Below are positions 19,191-26,917 of a stretch of DNA of 64,000 nucleotides, one piece after another. The translations under genes were made by a program, and so were the position numbers. The notes below the pieces were generated by a model. The model did no database searches, was not told where the DNA came from, and saw only the letters and a program-made list of their open reading frames with translations. The stretch's first letter is position 1, and every line of letters begins with the position of its first letter. Where the stretch lies: contig NZ_AYKS02000071.1 in the NCBI RefSeq assembly GCF_000496755.2, positions 124,001 through 188,000 of the forward strand, given 5' to 3'. The DNA is from Serratia sp. DD3. GTDB lineage: Bacteria; Pseudomonadota; Gammaproteobacteria; Enterobacterales; Enterobacteriaceae.

Positions 19191-19448
19191 TCAGATTACC
19201 TCACCGCCAGCGGCAGGTGCATCAATCCATTCACGCTCTTCTGCACTGAGTTCAACTGGTGGGTCACACTGCGCTAGCCGTTCAGTGAGAGCATCCTGCG
19301 GAGACCTGAGCGGTTCAACAATCAGCCAGCCATTATCAATGATCAGGCCTACTTCGCTACCTGAGCCCAACGAAAGGGCATTGAGCCGCGCTGGTGGCAC
19401 CGTCAGCATGACTGAATCGGCAACCTTTTTCAGACGAGTGGTGTGTAT
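19191..19448 (-). CDS. MazE/ChpS-like antitoxin with no ATG at its expected start
   Basis: The frame encodes an AbrB/MazE-fold antitoxin: from the expected start it reads HTTRLKKVADSVMLTVPPA and goes on to a C-terminal toxin-binding tail rich in Glu. A perfect AGGAGG (19455-19460) lies 6 nt before the codon aligned with the family Met, but this codon is ATA (19446-19448). Either ATA is used as a weak start, or the gene starts at the internal ATG (19409), which would cut the DNA-binding beta strand. The toxin beyond it is truncated, so the locus is probably decaying. About 85 residues if read from ATA. Confidence 0.6.
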   Translation of the reverse strand: MHTTRLKKVADSVMLTVPPARLNALSLGSGSEVGLIIDNGWLIVEPLRSPQDALTERLAQCDPPVELSAEEREWIDAPAAGGEVI

Positions 19449-19486
19449 AATTTGCCTCCTTTAATGCACATGCGTAAAACTCAATA

Positions 19487-19742
19487 TTAAATATCATCAA
19501 GATCTACCCTTATCCGTTTGGTTGGAGTTTTCAAGCGTTCACGAACCACCGCCAGAATATCGGCATCTTCATCTTGCTCGCCCACTATCACAGACACCTC
19601 AGCAAACGGCAGCTTTTCATGCTCAGCGACATAACGCAGAAATAACCGTAATACATCGGATGGGGAAAGATTAAGTTTTTCAAGACGCATAATATGCATT
19701 CCTTTATAATTCCTCATCTACACGGATTTGTATGGTGCTCAT
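19487..19742 (-). pseudogene. RelB/DinJ-family antitoxin relic
   Basis: Starting at the ATG at 19742 the frame reads MSTIQIRVDEEL, the typical DinJ/RelB N-terminus, then meets a TAA where related proteins have Lys. After RNAYYA an extra base shifts the frame, and the second frame continues LEKLNLSPSDVLRLFLRYVA to the stop at 19487. The gene therefore carries one nonsense codon and one +1 frameshift. No matching RelE/YafQ toxin follows. An internal ATG could give a 76-residue product lacking the normal ribbon. Confidence 0.65.
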
Positions 19743-20013
19743 TTGTATTCCTCTGCCATTACAGATGTAACACACCATAATGCATTACATTTGTAGTGCA
19801 ATCATTGTGATTAATTAAATAAAAATGTATAACTTCATCCGAAATAATTATATTTTCTTATAGGCGGAAAACAGGTAATCCCGATGACCTATTATGTTAC
19901 TAGGATTATAAAGTGAATCCAGCCCTAAATACTAATAAAAATCAAGTTAACTCATTCGTATTTGGAATGATATATGTATTGAGGTATAATTCCCTTTGAT
20001 TAATAAATTGAAA
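19743..20013. other. AT-rich gap without recognised genes
   Basis: Very AT-rich sequence between the RelB relic and the deaminase terminator. No open frame with a believable ribosome-binding site was seen. The drop in GC compared with the phn region marks the edge of acquired DNA. Confidence 0.5.
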
Positions 20014-20049
20014 ACAAGGATCATTATTAAATTTTTTAATGATCCTTGT
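20014..20049 (-). terminator. Intrinsic terminator of the dCTP deaminase gene
   Basis: The arms ACAAGGATCATTA (20014-20026) and its exact reverse complement (20037-20049) form a 13-bp stem with a 10-nt loop. On the minus strand the stem is followed by TTTTC. It lies about 55 nt after the deaminase stop. Confidence 0.7.
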
Positions 20050-20104
20050 CATGAATTAATTTCCATTAACTTATATGTCGAAAGAATAGTAGCGCTAGAT
20101 ATAA

Positions 20105-21610
20105 TTACAAATCAAATTTAGCTTTGACATTATTGATTACTTTAGACTCGTAATCAGAATAGCTATCAAGATATTGTGTGTCAACATGATAAGATTCCTC
20201 AACACTATATGTAATTGGCTTACCTTGGCTATCTTTTCTTTTCCTATTGTAGCCGAAAAATTTCGCATATCTCTTGGGAGCTACACCTTCAAAGTTTTCA
20301 AACAAAACTTTATCAGGTGATGGAGTCTGATCTGACTGACAAATCGTATCATCATGCAACTGCAAGGCTAGGCTTTTTTCATATGGTTCGATATATACAA
20401 CACGCAGCAAGCCTGCTGCGACAATATGACGAGCACAGACATGGCAAGGATAAGTAGTACAATATAAAGTATTCCCAGTTGTTCCCATGCTTGTATTTCT
20501 AGCCAGAGAAACAATAGCATCCATTTCTGCATGAACAGCTCGTGAGTACTCTATTAAATACTTCGCTTTGGTTTCTTTCATTATTTCTTCAGCAAGTTGC
20601 TCAGCGTCTTGTTGTTTACATCTTTTTAAAATATTTGTGATTTCCATTTTTAAAAGGGCTTTATGTTTATCATTATGACAACCATTTTTATTAAAGCACC
20701 GCCTATCTTTTTTACTCTCTGATGTATAAAGCCCGCCACCGTATTCTGGAACATCATTTCTACCTGTAGCAATTATACTTCCAGACACATCCATTATAGA
20801 TGCACCTACTTGACGTGATAAACATGCTGATCCCAAAGATGCCGAATATGCAGCATACATTCCTGATTCATCTTTGGTCGGGGTAAGATTATTTGCGCTA
20901 TGTATTAAATCAATAAAACGTTGAACCGACTTTTTCATTACCTCAGTGTCAAGGTTTTTAATAAAAAAATCTGCTAACTGTAAAGTTTCCTCTACTTGTT
21001 GGCCAAATTTTTCTGAGGATTTCCTATCCCTTTCTATAATTTTCTGGACGTTATCTTCACTAATTCCTTCGTCTTTTAAATTCTGTACACGCTCGGCTAC
21101 AGTTCGTAATAATCCAACAAGATAGAAATTATTTTTATATACTTGATTTAGAAGTTCTACTTCTGAAGGATGTTTTATTTGGTCGATTATATAAGCTGTT
21201 TTCTTTGTGTTTTTTGTTAGTTCTCGAGTATCTTTACCATATACTTCTTCACGCAATTCTTGAATCCGCAGGATTGCAAGTTCAGCACAAATGAAATTTT
21301 TATTTTCTTCTCTAAGTGTGTCACCAAGATCTTGCAATTTATTATATCGCTCGAAGTTATTTAGCCTTGATGTGCTAACCTTCGTGAACTCAGATATTAA
21401 ATCACTTATCCTGATGTGCTCTACATGATAACCATTTTGTTTGAGGCAAAAAATGACTTGCTCTTTAAGAGTTTTTATTCCAGAGCCAATTGCTCCACAT
21501 AGGCCAATAATAAGCTCTTGGGAGCGCCGTCCTTTGATATCATTAATGCTATCAGAATTATGTCTTTCTTTCAATTGAACAGGAATAATATTCTCAGCTG
21601 AATGTGCCAT
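20105..21610 (-). CDS. Anti-phage dCTP deaminase (AvcD/DcdV-type, P-loop plus deaminase)
   Basis: A 501-residue two-domain protein. The N-terminal part has a P-loop kinase-like motif (GAIGSGIKT, residues 39-47) and the C-terminal part a zinc-dependent cytidine/deoxycytidylate deaminase domain with HAEMDA (catalytic HAE, residues 360-362) and PCHVC (about 387-391). This pairing is that of the phage-defence deaminases AvcD/DcdV, which destroy dCTP and dCMP pools on infection. In Vibrio the enzyme is held inactive by a small RNA, AvcI, encoded just upstream. The start has GGAG 8 nt before it. Low GC, own promoter and terminator, and TA relics nearby suggest acquisition as a defence cassette. Confidence 0.9.
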   Translation of the reverse strand: MAHSAENIIPVQLKERHNSDSINDIKGRRSQELIIGLCGAIGSGIKTLKEQVIFCLKQNGYHVEHIRISDLISEFTKVSTSRLNNFERYNKLQDLGDTLREENKNFICAELAILRIQELREEVYGKDTRELTKNTKKTAYIIDQIKHPSEVELLNQVYKNNFYLVGLLRTVAERVQNLKDEGISEDNVQKIIERDRKSSEKFGQQVEETLQLADFFIKNLDTEVMKKSVQRFIDLIHSANNLTPTKDESGMYAAYSASLGSACLSRQVGASIMDVSGSIIATGRNDVPEYGGGLYTSESKKDRRCFNKNGCHNDKHKALLKMEITNILKRCKQQDAEQLAEEIMKETKAKYLIEYSRAVHAEMDAIVSLARNTSMGTTGNTLYCTTYPCHVCARHIVAAGLLRVVYIEPYEKSLALQLHDDTICQSDQTPSPDKVLFENFEGVAPKRYAKFFGYNRKRKDSQGKPITYSVEESYHVDTQYLDSYSDYESKVINNVKAKFDL

Positions 21611-21644
21611 GTATTCACTCCAGATATAAATAATTGATTGAGTT

Positions 21645-21674
21645 TATATATAACATCTATTGATAAGGTTGCAA
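21645..21674 (-). promoter_or_regulatory. Candidate promoter of the deaminase gene
   Basis: On the minus strand TTGCAA (21669-21674) and TATATA (21645-21650) are separated by 18 nt, a fair sigma-70 match, giving a transcript start about 30 nt before the ATG. The base composition is so AT-rich that chance matches are common. Confidence 0.4.
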
Positions 21675-21700
21675 TCAGGTGAATGATATAAATCATTTTA

Positions 21701-21730
21701 TAAAAATAAAAATAAAAATAAAAATAAAAA
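21701..21730. repeat. Hexanucleotide tandem repeat (TAAAAA)5
   Basis: Five exact copies of TAAAAA on the plus strand, between the small ORF and the deaminase gene and about 27 bp upstream of the candidate -35 box. Such tracts change copy number by slippage and, in this position, could act as an UP-like element of variable length. Confidence 0.85.
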
Positions 21731-21748
21731 TTTACTAATTTTAATATA

Positions 21749-21925
21749 TTACCAAGTGATTTTTGACGATGCTAACAACACTTTTTCTCTAGCTTTACTT
21801 TGAGAAATGGCCTTTCTGCGTTCAACTAAACTTTCAACATTATTTAAAGATGTAGTGTTATCAGTAGACTCATTTCGGTCCACTATTTTTTTTTGTTGTT
21901 CAGTCATCTTTAATAAGTAAATCAT
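21749..21925 (-). CDS. Small ORF (58 codons) upstream of the deaminase
   Basis: An unrecognised 58-residue hydrophilic protein. It starts MIYLLKMTEQQKKIV and ends VLLASSKITW. AAGGA lies 6 nt before the ATG at 21925, giving it a better ribosome-binding site than the internal Met at 21907 (52 residues). The middle is rich in Ser, Asn and Lys/Arg and is likely helical (VESLVERRKAISQSKAREK). An A9 run in the coding strand early in the gene is a slippage risk. It is in the same direction as the deaminase, 138 nt away, and could be an accessory or inhibitor gene, or the region could act as RNA. No function is claimed. Confidence 0.45.
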   Translation of the reverse strand: MIYLLKMTEQQKKIVDRNESTDNTTSLNNVESLVERRKAISQSKAREKVLLASSKITW

Positions 21926-22363
21926 TATTTTTCCTTAACATTTCGTCACATAAAAACCGAGCGATTATACTTACATCTCATTTTTTTTCAATGAGTATAC
22001 TGTTCATATACGCTAAAAATGAAACTTTATCAAGTTTGTAAGGCTTAATTCTAGGGTAATACTATATTTAGTATAGATTGTTGTATTCTCTACTATATAC
22101 ATGATTTTCATATAAAAATTTCGTCATGTTATGTGAGATTTTTTATAATAAAAACAATATATTACAAGCTTCCCTATGGTTGATTTTTTTGCATGAATGG
22201 CTTGAATCCATACAAGTCCTGGATGAGATAGACTAAGCAAGTGCATTATATCTATGCATACTCGCTTCCCGCGACTTTTCTTATGTCGAACCGCTAGACT
22301 TTATGCTGACTGGTACTTACTACACTAGATAGTTCACACTGGATAATAATTAGTGTAGTAGAG
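21926..22363. other. AT-rich gap upstream of the deaminase cassette
   Basis: No gene recognised. The sequence contains several short inverted repeats such as ACTATATTTAGTAT and a GTGCATTATATCTATGCATAC segment. An untranslated RNA made from here toward the deaminase would lie where AvcI lies in Vibrio, but nothing in the sequence alone proves one. Confidence 0.3.
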
Positions 22364-22459
22364 ATGAAAAAATCACGAAGCAAAAAACACAACCCAATCA
22401 GCCTGATAGTAACGGCACTAGCAACTACCAGCGTGCGTTTTTCCATATGCCCTGAGTGA
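22364..22459 (+). pseudogene. Signal-peptide fragment of a lost exported protein
   Basis: From the ATG at 22364 (GAG-containing leader) the frame reads MKKSRSKKHNPISLIVTALA, a basic N-region plus hydrophobic core, then stops at 22459 after 31 residues. One base shifted, the same DNA reads FPYALSEDKTL, a plausible signal-peptidase region and mature start, so a frameshift near 22435 is likely. A terminator hairpin follows 16 nt later. The parent protein is not identifiable. Confidence 0.35.
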
Positions 22460-22474
22460 AGATAAAACCTTAAT

Positions 22475-22496
22475 GAAAAGCCCCTTGGGGCTTTTC
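22475..22496. terminator. Bidirectional hairpin terminator between the relic and yaiL
   Basis: GAAAAGCCCC-TT-GGGGCTTTTC is a perfect 10-bp stem whose arms supply the U-rich tail in either direction. It lies 24 nt after the yaiL stop on the minus strand. Confidence 0.7.
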
Positions 22497-22519
22497 ACCA
22501 TTCACATCCGAAAAATTAA

Positions 22520-23059
22520 TTACCACATTAAATCGTCGGGTACTTTAAAATCGGCATACGGATCGTCTTCATCTTGCTCTTCCTGACTCAGCGCACTGTT
22601 TAATACAATACTGTTGGCATCTCGTTGCGCAATTTTATCAGCGACGCTGGCGGGGATGATGGCGTATTCACTGCCACCACTGCTATCAACCACCAAACGA
22701 GCAATGGCGAGGCGGCCATTGATCAACTGAGCTTGGGTTGGCTTATCCACTGCCACTTTTTTAATCAAATTATTATCTGTGAAGTTGAAATCAATATCGC
22801 CTTTTGAAATAACGATTCTGTTCATTTCAATCAGTTGCTTCACCTGAGCTTTATATTCTTTCGACAACGCAGCTTGTTTTTGTTGTTCGCTAAGCTGTTT
22901 ATCACGCTCAAGTTGTGCTTTTTTGTTTTCTTCTACCGCTTCTCTTGCCTCACGAGCTTGAACTCGTGACTTTTTAGCCGTTCTTTGAACTTTGGCCACT
23001 TTTTTGCTGGTCACTAATCCCGCTTTTAGCAACTGCTCTTGTAAGGTGAGCTTTGTCAT
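22520..23059 (-). CDS. yaiL: DUF2058 nucleoprotein/polynucleotide-associated protein YaiL
   Basis: A 179-residue, highly charged protein that aligns along its length with E. coli YaiL as I recall it: N-terminus MTKLTLQEQLLKAGLVTSKK, a Lys/Arg/Glu-rich coiled-coil (about residues 20-75), a beta-rich middle (MNRIVISKGDIDFNF) and the acidic end DEDDPYADFKVPDDLMW. Function is poorly defined. The start at 23059 is chosen over an ATG 12 nt upstream for agreement with the family. It is core genome and marks the right edge of the AT-rich accessory segment. Confidence 0.9.
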   Translation of the reverse strand: MTKLTLQEQLLKAGLVTSKKVAKVQRTAKKSRVQAREAREAVEENKKAQLERDKQLSEQQKQAALSKEYKAQVKQLIEMNRIVISKGDIDFNFTDNNLIKKVAVDKPTQAQLINGRLAIARLVVDSSGGSEYAIIPASVADKIAQRDANSIVLNSALSQEEQDEDDPYADFKVPDDLMW

Positions 23060-23633
23060 CTTGGTTTCCAAATTCGTTGAATAATTTGTGCGATTATATA
23101 CCCAAGCTCAATGAAGTTGCAGGACAAAACGCATGGCGTTTTGAACAGTGCCTACGGTTTACCCCAAGGAGCGGGGCTCTGACGAATGGAGTTAGGTGGC
23201 GAGGGAAGCGCAAGCTGGTCAGGAACGGATTTGACCACAGCTTGACCACGTCACCTACATGCAGCAACGCTTTCCGCACCAGGGCAAGCAAAGCATTTAC
23301 CTTTTGCTTTACCGAACCCTGGCTTCCCTCAACTGACCGATGCCATCACTGCAATGCACAACCAGAATGGTGAACTGGCCCAGCTGGTGATCGAAAAGTG
23401 ATATTCTGGACAAGTTGCTATCTGACAGCAGAGATGAGAAGAAAGCATAAGATCGCCCTCCGGTTTATTCTCTTTGTTAAGAGCCTTGATATATGACGGG
23501 TATAAAATAATAAAATCAAAAAATAGAACCATATATATTTTTATATTATTTCCTGCCGCAAGTCATACTTGCTAGGTTATTAACTGAGTAAAAAAACAAA
23601 TGCTGCGCTATTGTAACAAATAGGAGTGTTATT
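23060..23633. repeat. Intergenic region with ERIC-like ends and a coding scrap
   Basis: The left part starts with TATATACCCAAGCTCAATGA, like the termini of the other ERIC-type elements, and at about 23485-23506 a sequence TATATGACGGGTATA resembles the opposite end. In between, 23320-23400 can be read GFPQLTDAITAMHNQ..LVIEK and stop, which looks like a C-terminal scrap of an unidentified gene. No complete gene is seen. Confidence 0.35.
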
Positions 23634-25079
23634 ATGGTAAGTAATGTTAAATGGTTGCCTTTAACTATCATCATCGTTCTGGCATTAATATTCTGGAATA
23701 TCGCGCCACCTGAAGGGCTGAAGTTGGCCGCCTGGCATTCTCTGGTATTATTTGTTGCTACGATCATCAGCATTGTTATTAATGTGCTACCGATTGGTGC
23801 TGTTGGCATCATTGCGATCACCGTTTATGTTGTCCTCAATGCCGGTGGAGATGCCACCGCCGCCGATGCGATTAAAACCGGCTTAAGAAATATGAATAAC
23901 TCAACAATCTGGTTGATTGTTGTGGCGTTTCTTATCGCGCGAGGATTCATTAAAACCGGCCTGGGGCGTAGAATTTCCCTGATACTGATTACCCTGTTAG
24001 GGAAAAGAACCTTAGGCTTAGCTTATGGTTTGGCATTAGCTGACTTGATTCTGGCTCCTGCTATGCCGAGTAATACGGCTCGTTGTGGTGGGGTTCTTTA
24101 TCCCGTCGCAGACTCATTGGCACGTAGCTTTGAATCCCGGCCAGATGATGCTTCACGTAAAAAAATAGGCACTTTTCTGGTGACTTGCATGGGGAATATC
24201 AACGATGTTACTTCCGCCATGTTTATGACAGCCTTTACCGGTAACTTATTGATTGTAAAACTAGCCGCGAATGAAAATATTACTTTGACCTGGACCGGTT
24301 GGTTAGTGGCTGCGGTGGTCCCTTGCCTGGTTTCTTTTATCCTTATCCCGCTGGTTATCTACTTTTTTACTGCCAGACCCGAAATCAAACACACGCCTGA
24401 TGCTCCAAAGTTGGCAAAACAACAGCTGGCAGAAATGGGGGGAATGTCAAAACCAGAGTGGATGATGGCAGGCACGGTTGTTGTGCTGCTTGTTCTGTGG
24501 ATTTTTTACAAAGTGTTAAACATCGACCCAACCACTGGGGCATTTATTGGTTTATCTCTGCTGTTACTGAGTGGTGTATTAAGCTGGAAAGATGTGATTT
24601 CCGAAAAAGGGGCTTGGGATACGTTGATTTGGTTTGCTGCACTATTAATGATGGCAGATCAATTGAAAGACTTGGGCTTTATGTCATGGTTTGGCAACAC
24701 GGTCGGCCAGGAAGTGAGCGGCCTGGCAGGTAACAGTAATTGGATAGTGCTATTGGTAGTATTGAATGCAGTGTATCTGTATGCGCACTATTTCTTTGCT
24801 AGCGGGAATGCGCAAATTGTCGCGCTATACTCAGTTTTCCTCACATTAGGTATCCAACTGGGGATCCCAAGTATGCCAATGGCTCTGATGTTGGCATTTT
24901 CCAGTAGCTTCTCATGCTCTTTGACACAATACACCCATGCACGCGGGCCCATTTTATTTGCCCCTGGCTATGTTCCCACCGCCACCTGGTGGAGTACCGG
25001 GTTTGTCTGTAGCGTGGTCAATCAGCTGGTGTTGTTAACTGTCGGTCTGGCATGGTGGAAGTTCTTGGGCCTTTACTAA
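23634..25079 (+). CDS. Anion permease of the DASS (CitT/YbhI-like) family
   Basis: A 481-residue inner-membrane transporter with about 12 hydrophobic segments. Family landmarks are the two SNT/SGN-type motifs, PAMPSNTARCGG in the first half and FASGNAQIVALYS in the second, as in divalent anion:Na+ symporters and dicarboxylate/tricarboxylate antiporters such as CitT and TtdT. The likely substrates are di- or tricarboxylates; which one cannot be told from the sequence. AGGAG lies 9 nt before the ATG. It is a single-gene unit with no metabolic gene beside it, followed by a GGCTTCTCC../..GGGGGAGCC hairpin at about 25098-25127. Confidence 0.85.
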   Translation: MVSNVKWLPLTIIIVLALIFWNIAPPEGLKLAAWHSLVLFVATIISIVINVLPIGAVGIIAITVYVVLNAGGDATAADAIKTGLRNMNNSTIWLIVVAFLIARGFIKTGLGRRISLILITLLGKRTLGLAYGLALADLILAPAMPSNTARCGGVLYPVADSLARSFESRPDDASRKKIGTFLVTCMGNINDVTSAMFMTAFTGNLLIVKLAANENITLTWTGWLVAAVVPCLVSFILIPLVIYFFTARPEIKHTPDAPKLAKQQLAEMGGMSKPEWMMAGTVVVLLVLWIFYKVLNIDPTTGAFIGLSLLLLSGVLSWKDVISEKGAWDTLIWFAALLMMADQLKDLGFMSWFGNTVGQEVSGLAGNSNWIVLLVVLNAVYLYAHYFFASGNAQIVALYSVFLTLGIQLGIPSMPMALMLAFSSSFSCSLTQYTHARGPILFAPGYVPTATWWSTGFVCSVVNQLVLLTVGLAWWKFLGLY

Positions 25080-25208
25080 CGAGATTATTGATAATCTATG
25101 GCTTCTCCTCCTTGAATGAGGGGGAGCCTGTCTGTTGACCTTACTGACCGTACCAGCACCTGGTGGAACCCTGCGTACATTGGCAAAGATACCTGCATCA
25201 TGTTTTCC

Positions 25209-25985
25209 TTACTCGGCAGCAGAAACCGTTAGAGTCTGTTGACTCCAGGCGGTGAGATGCCGCACCCAGCGCTCAAACAGCATATCGGTGATGATCGCCA
25301 ACAGGGCTACCACCACGGCACCCTGGATCACATAGGCAGTATTAAAGCCGCTAAGGCCAATAATAATCGGCGAACCAAGCGTTTTAGTGCCAACGGTGGA
25401 GGCGATCGCCGCCGTGCCGATATTAATGATCACCGAAGTGCGGATACCGGCAACAATCACCGAAGCCGCCAGGGGGAGTTCAACACGCCACAGGATCTGC
25501 CTAGCACTCATCCCGACTCCTTGCGCAATTTCGCGGATGGCACTGGGTACCGATTCAATGCCCGCCAACGTACCCTGCAGGATTGGCAACAAACCGTACA
25601 GTACCAGCGCAATAATTGCCGGTTTTTCGCTAAACCCCATAACCGGTACCGCGACCGCTAACACCGCAATCGGCGGAAAGGTCTGGCCAACCGCCACAAC
25701 GGTCTCCACCAGCGAACGGAACTCTTTACCTGCACGGCGTGTCACGCCAACCCCAGCGGCCACACCAATCACCACAGCAATCATGCTGGAGACCGCCACT
25801 AACAACAGGTGTGCCCATACCAGTGAGATAAAACTGTCTTGCTGATATACAGGCCGATCCAGATCCGGGAACCAGGCGGCAAACAGACCCTGTAGATGAT
25901 TCATGCCAAACACCAATGCCAGCAGCAGGGCAAAGGTCCAGGGCAGTGGATCGCGTAGCCAGCGCAAGACCGATGACAGGTTCAT
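25209..25985 (-). CDS. yehW: Osmoprotectant-type ABC transporter permease YehW
   Basis: A 258-residue permease with about six transmembrane segments and the ABC contact loop [20 protein letters not shown]. It aligns with E. coli YehW, including the RPVYQQ(D/E)SF segment and the [14 protein letters not shown] stretch. Together with YehY, YehX and OsmF it forms a low-affinity betaine-type importer; in E. coli the genes are RpoS- and osmotically induced. Its start overlaps the yehX stop by 4 nt, and it ends the operon. Confidence 0.92.
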   Translation of the reverse strand: MNLSSVLRWLRDPLPWTFALLLALVFGMNHLQGLFAAWFPDLDRPVYQQDSFISLVWAHLLLVAVSSMIAVVIGVAAGVGVTRRAGKEFRSLVETVVAVGQTFPPIAVLAVAVPVMGFSEKPAIIALVLYGLLPILQGTLAGIESVPSAIREIAQGVGMSARQILWRVELPLAASVIVAGIRTSVIINIGTAAIASTVGTKTLGSPIIIGLSGFNTAYVIQGAVVVALLAIITDMLFERWVRHLTAWSQQTLTVSAAE

Positions 25986-26917
25986 GACAATGCCTTTTGG
26001 CTAATCAAATCACTGAAATACAACACGCCAAGCGCCTCGCCTTGTTCGCCAATCACCGGTAAGCATTCACAGCCCCGGGCCACAAACACCGACAGTGCTT
26101 CGCGCAGACTCATGGCGGCGGTGATGGGTTCCCCTTCCGCATGGCCAGGGCGTACCCGCTTAGCCACGGTGCTTAACGACAAGAGTTTGATACCGCGATC
26201 GCTGCGGCCAAAGAAATCACGCACAAAATCGTTGGCCGGTACGGTTAATAGCTCCAGCGGTGTGCCCTGCTGCACGATGCGGCCCTGGTCGAGCAACACG
26301 ATACGGTCCGCCAGGGCCAATGCTTCGTCAATGTCATGCGTCACTAACACAATGGTGCGCCCGGAGAGATGATGAATACGTGAAATCTCAGTTTGCAACG
26401 CCGCACGTGTCACCGGATCAAGTGCACCAAAGGGTTCATCCATCAACAACACCTCTGGGTCAGCAGCCAATGCGCGTGCAACCCCAACCCGCTGCTGCTG
26501 CCCACCGGAAAGCTGGTACGGATAACGATGACGGAACAAATCCGCTTCCAGATGTAACAGCTCCAGTAATTCAGTCACCCGATCGCGAATTCGTGCGCGT
26601 GGCCATTTCAGCAGTTGTGGCACCGTGGCAATATTTTCCTCCACTGTCCAATGCGGAAACAGACCAACCGACTGGATCGCATAACCCATTCGGCGGCGCA
26701 GATCCTGCGGTTTAAATTTCTGAATCTCTTCACCGGCAAAGAAAATTTTTCCCTGATCGTGTTCGATCAGTCGGTTGATCATTTTTAACGTTGTGGACTT
26801 GCCTGAACCAGAGGTGCCGATCAGTACGGCAAATTCACCCTTGGCAATCTGCAATGTAAGATCGTCCACCGCGGGCTTACCCTGAAAAATCTTGCTGACC
26901 TGATTAAACTGAATCAT
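25982..26917 (-). CDS. yehX: Osmoprotectant-type ABC transporter ATPase YehX
   Basis: A 311-residue ATPase with Walker [11 protein letters not shown]-loop [12 protein letters not shown], signature [15 protein letters not shown], Walker [13 protein letters not shown] and H-loop VTHDIDEAL, plus a C-terminal CBS-like region (about residues 240-311) as in glycine betaine ATPases. It overlaps yehY and yehW by 4 nt each, so translation of the three is coupled. Confidence 0.93.
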   Translation of the reverse strand: MIQFNQVSKIFQGKPAVDDLTLQIAKGEFAVLIGTSGSGKSTTLKMINRLIEHDQGKIFFAGEEIQKFKPQDLRRRMGYAIQSVGLFPHWTVEENIATVPQLLKWPRARIRDRVTELLELLHLEADLFRHRYPYQLSGGQQQRVGVARALAADPEVLLMDEPFGALDPVTRAALQTEISRIHHLSGRTIVLVTHDIDEALALADRIVLLDQGRIVQQGTPLELLTVPANDFVRDFFGRSDRGIKLLSLSTVAKRVRPGHAEGEPITAAMSLREALSVFVARGCECLPVIGEQGEALGVLYFSDLISQKALS

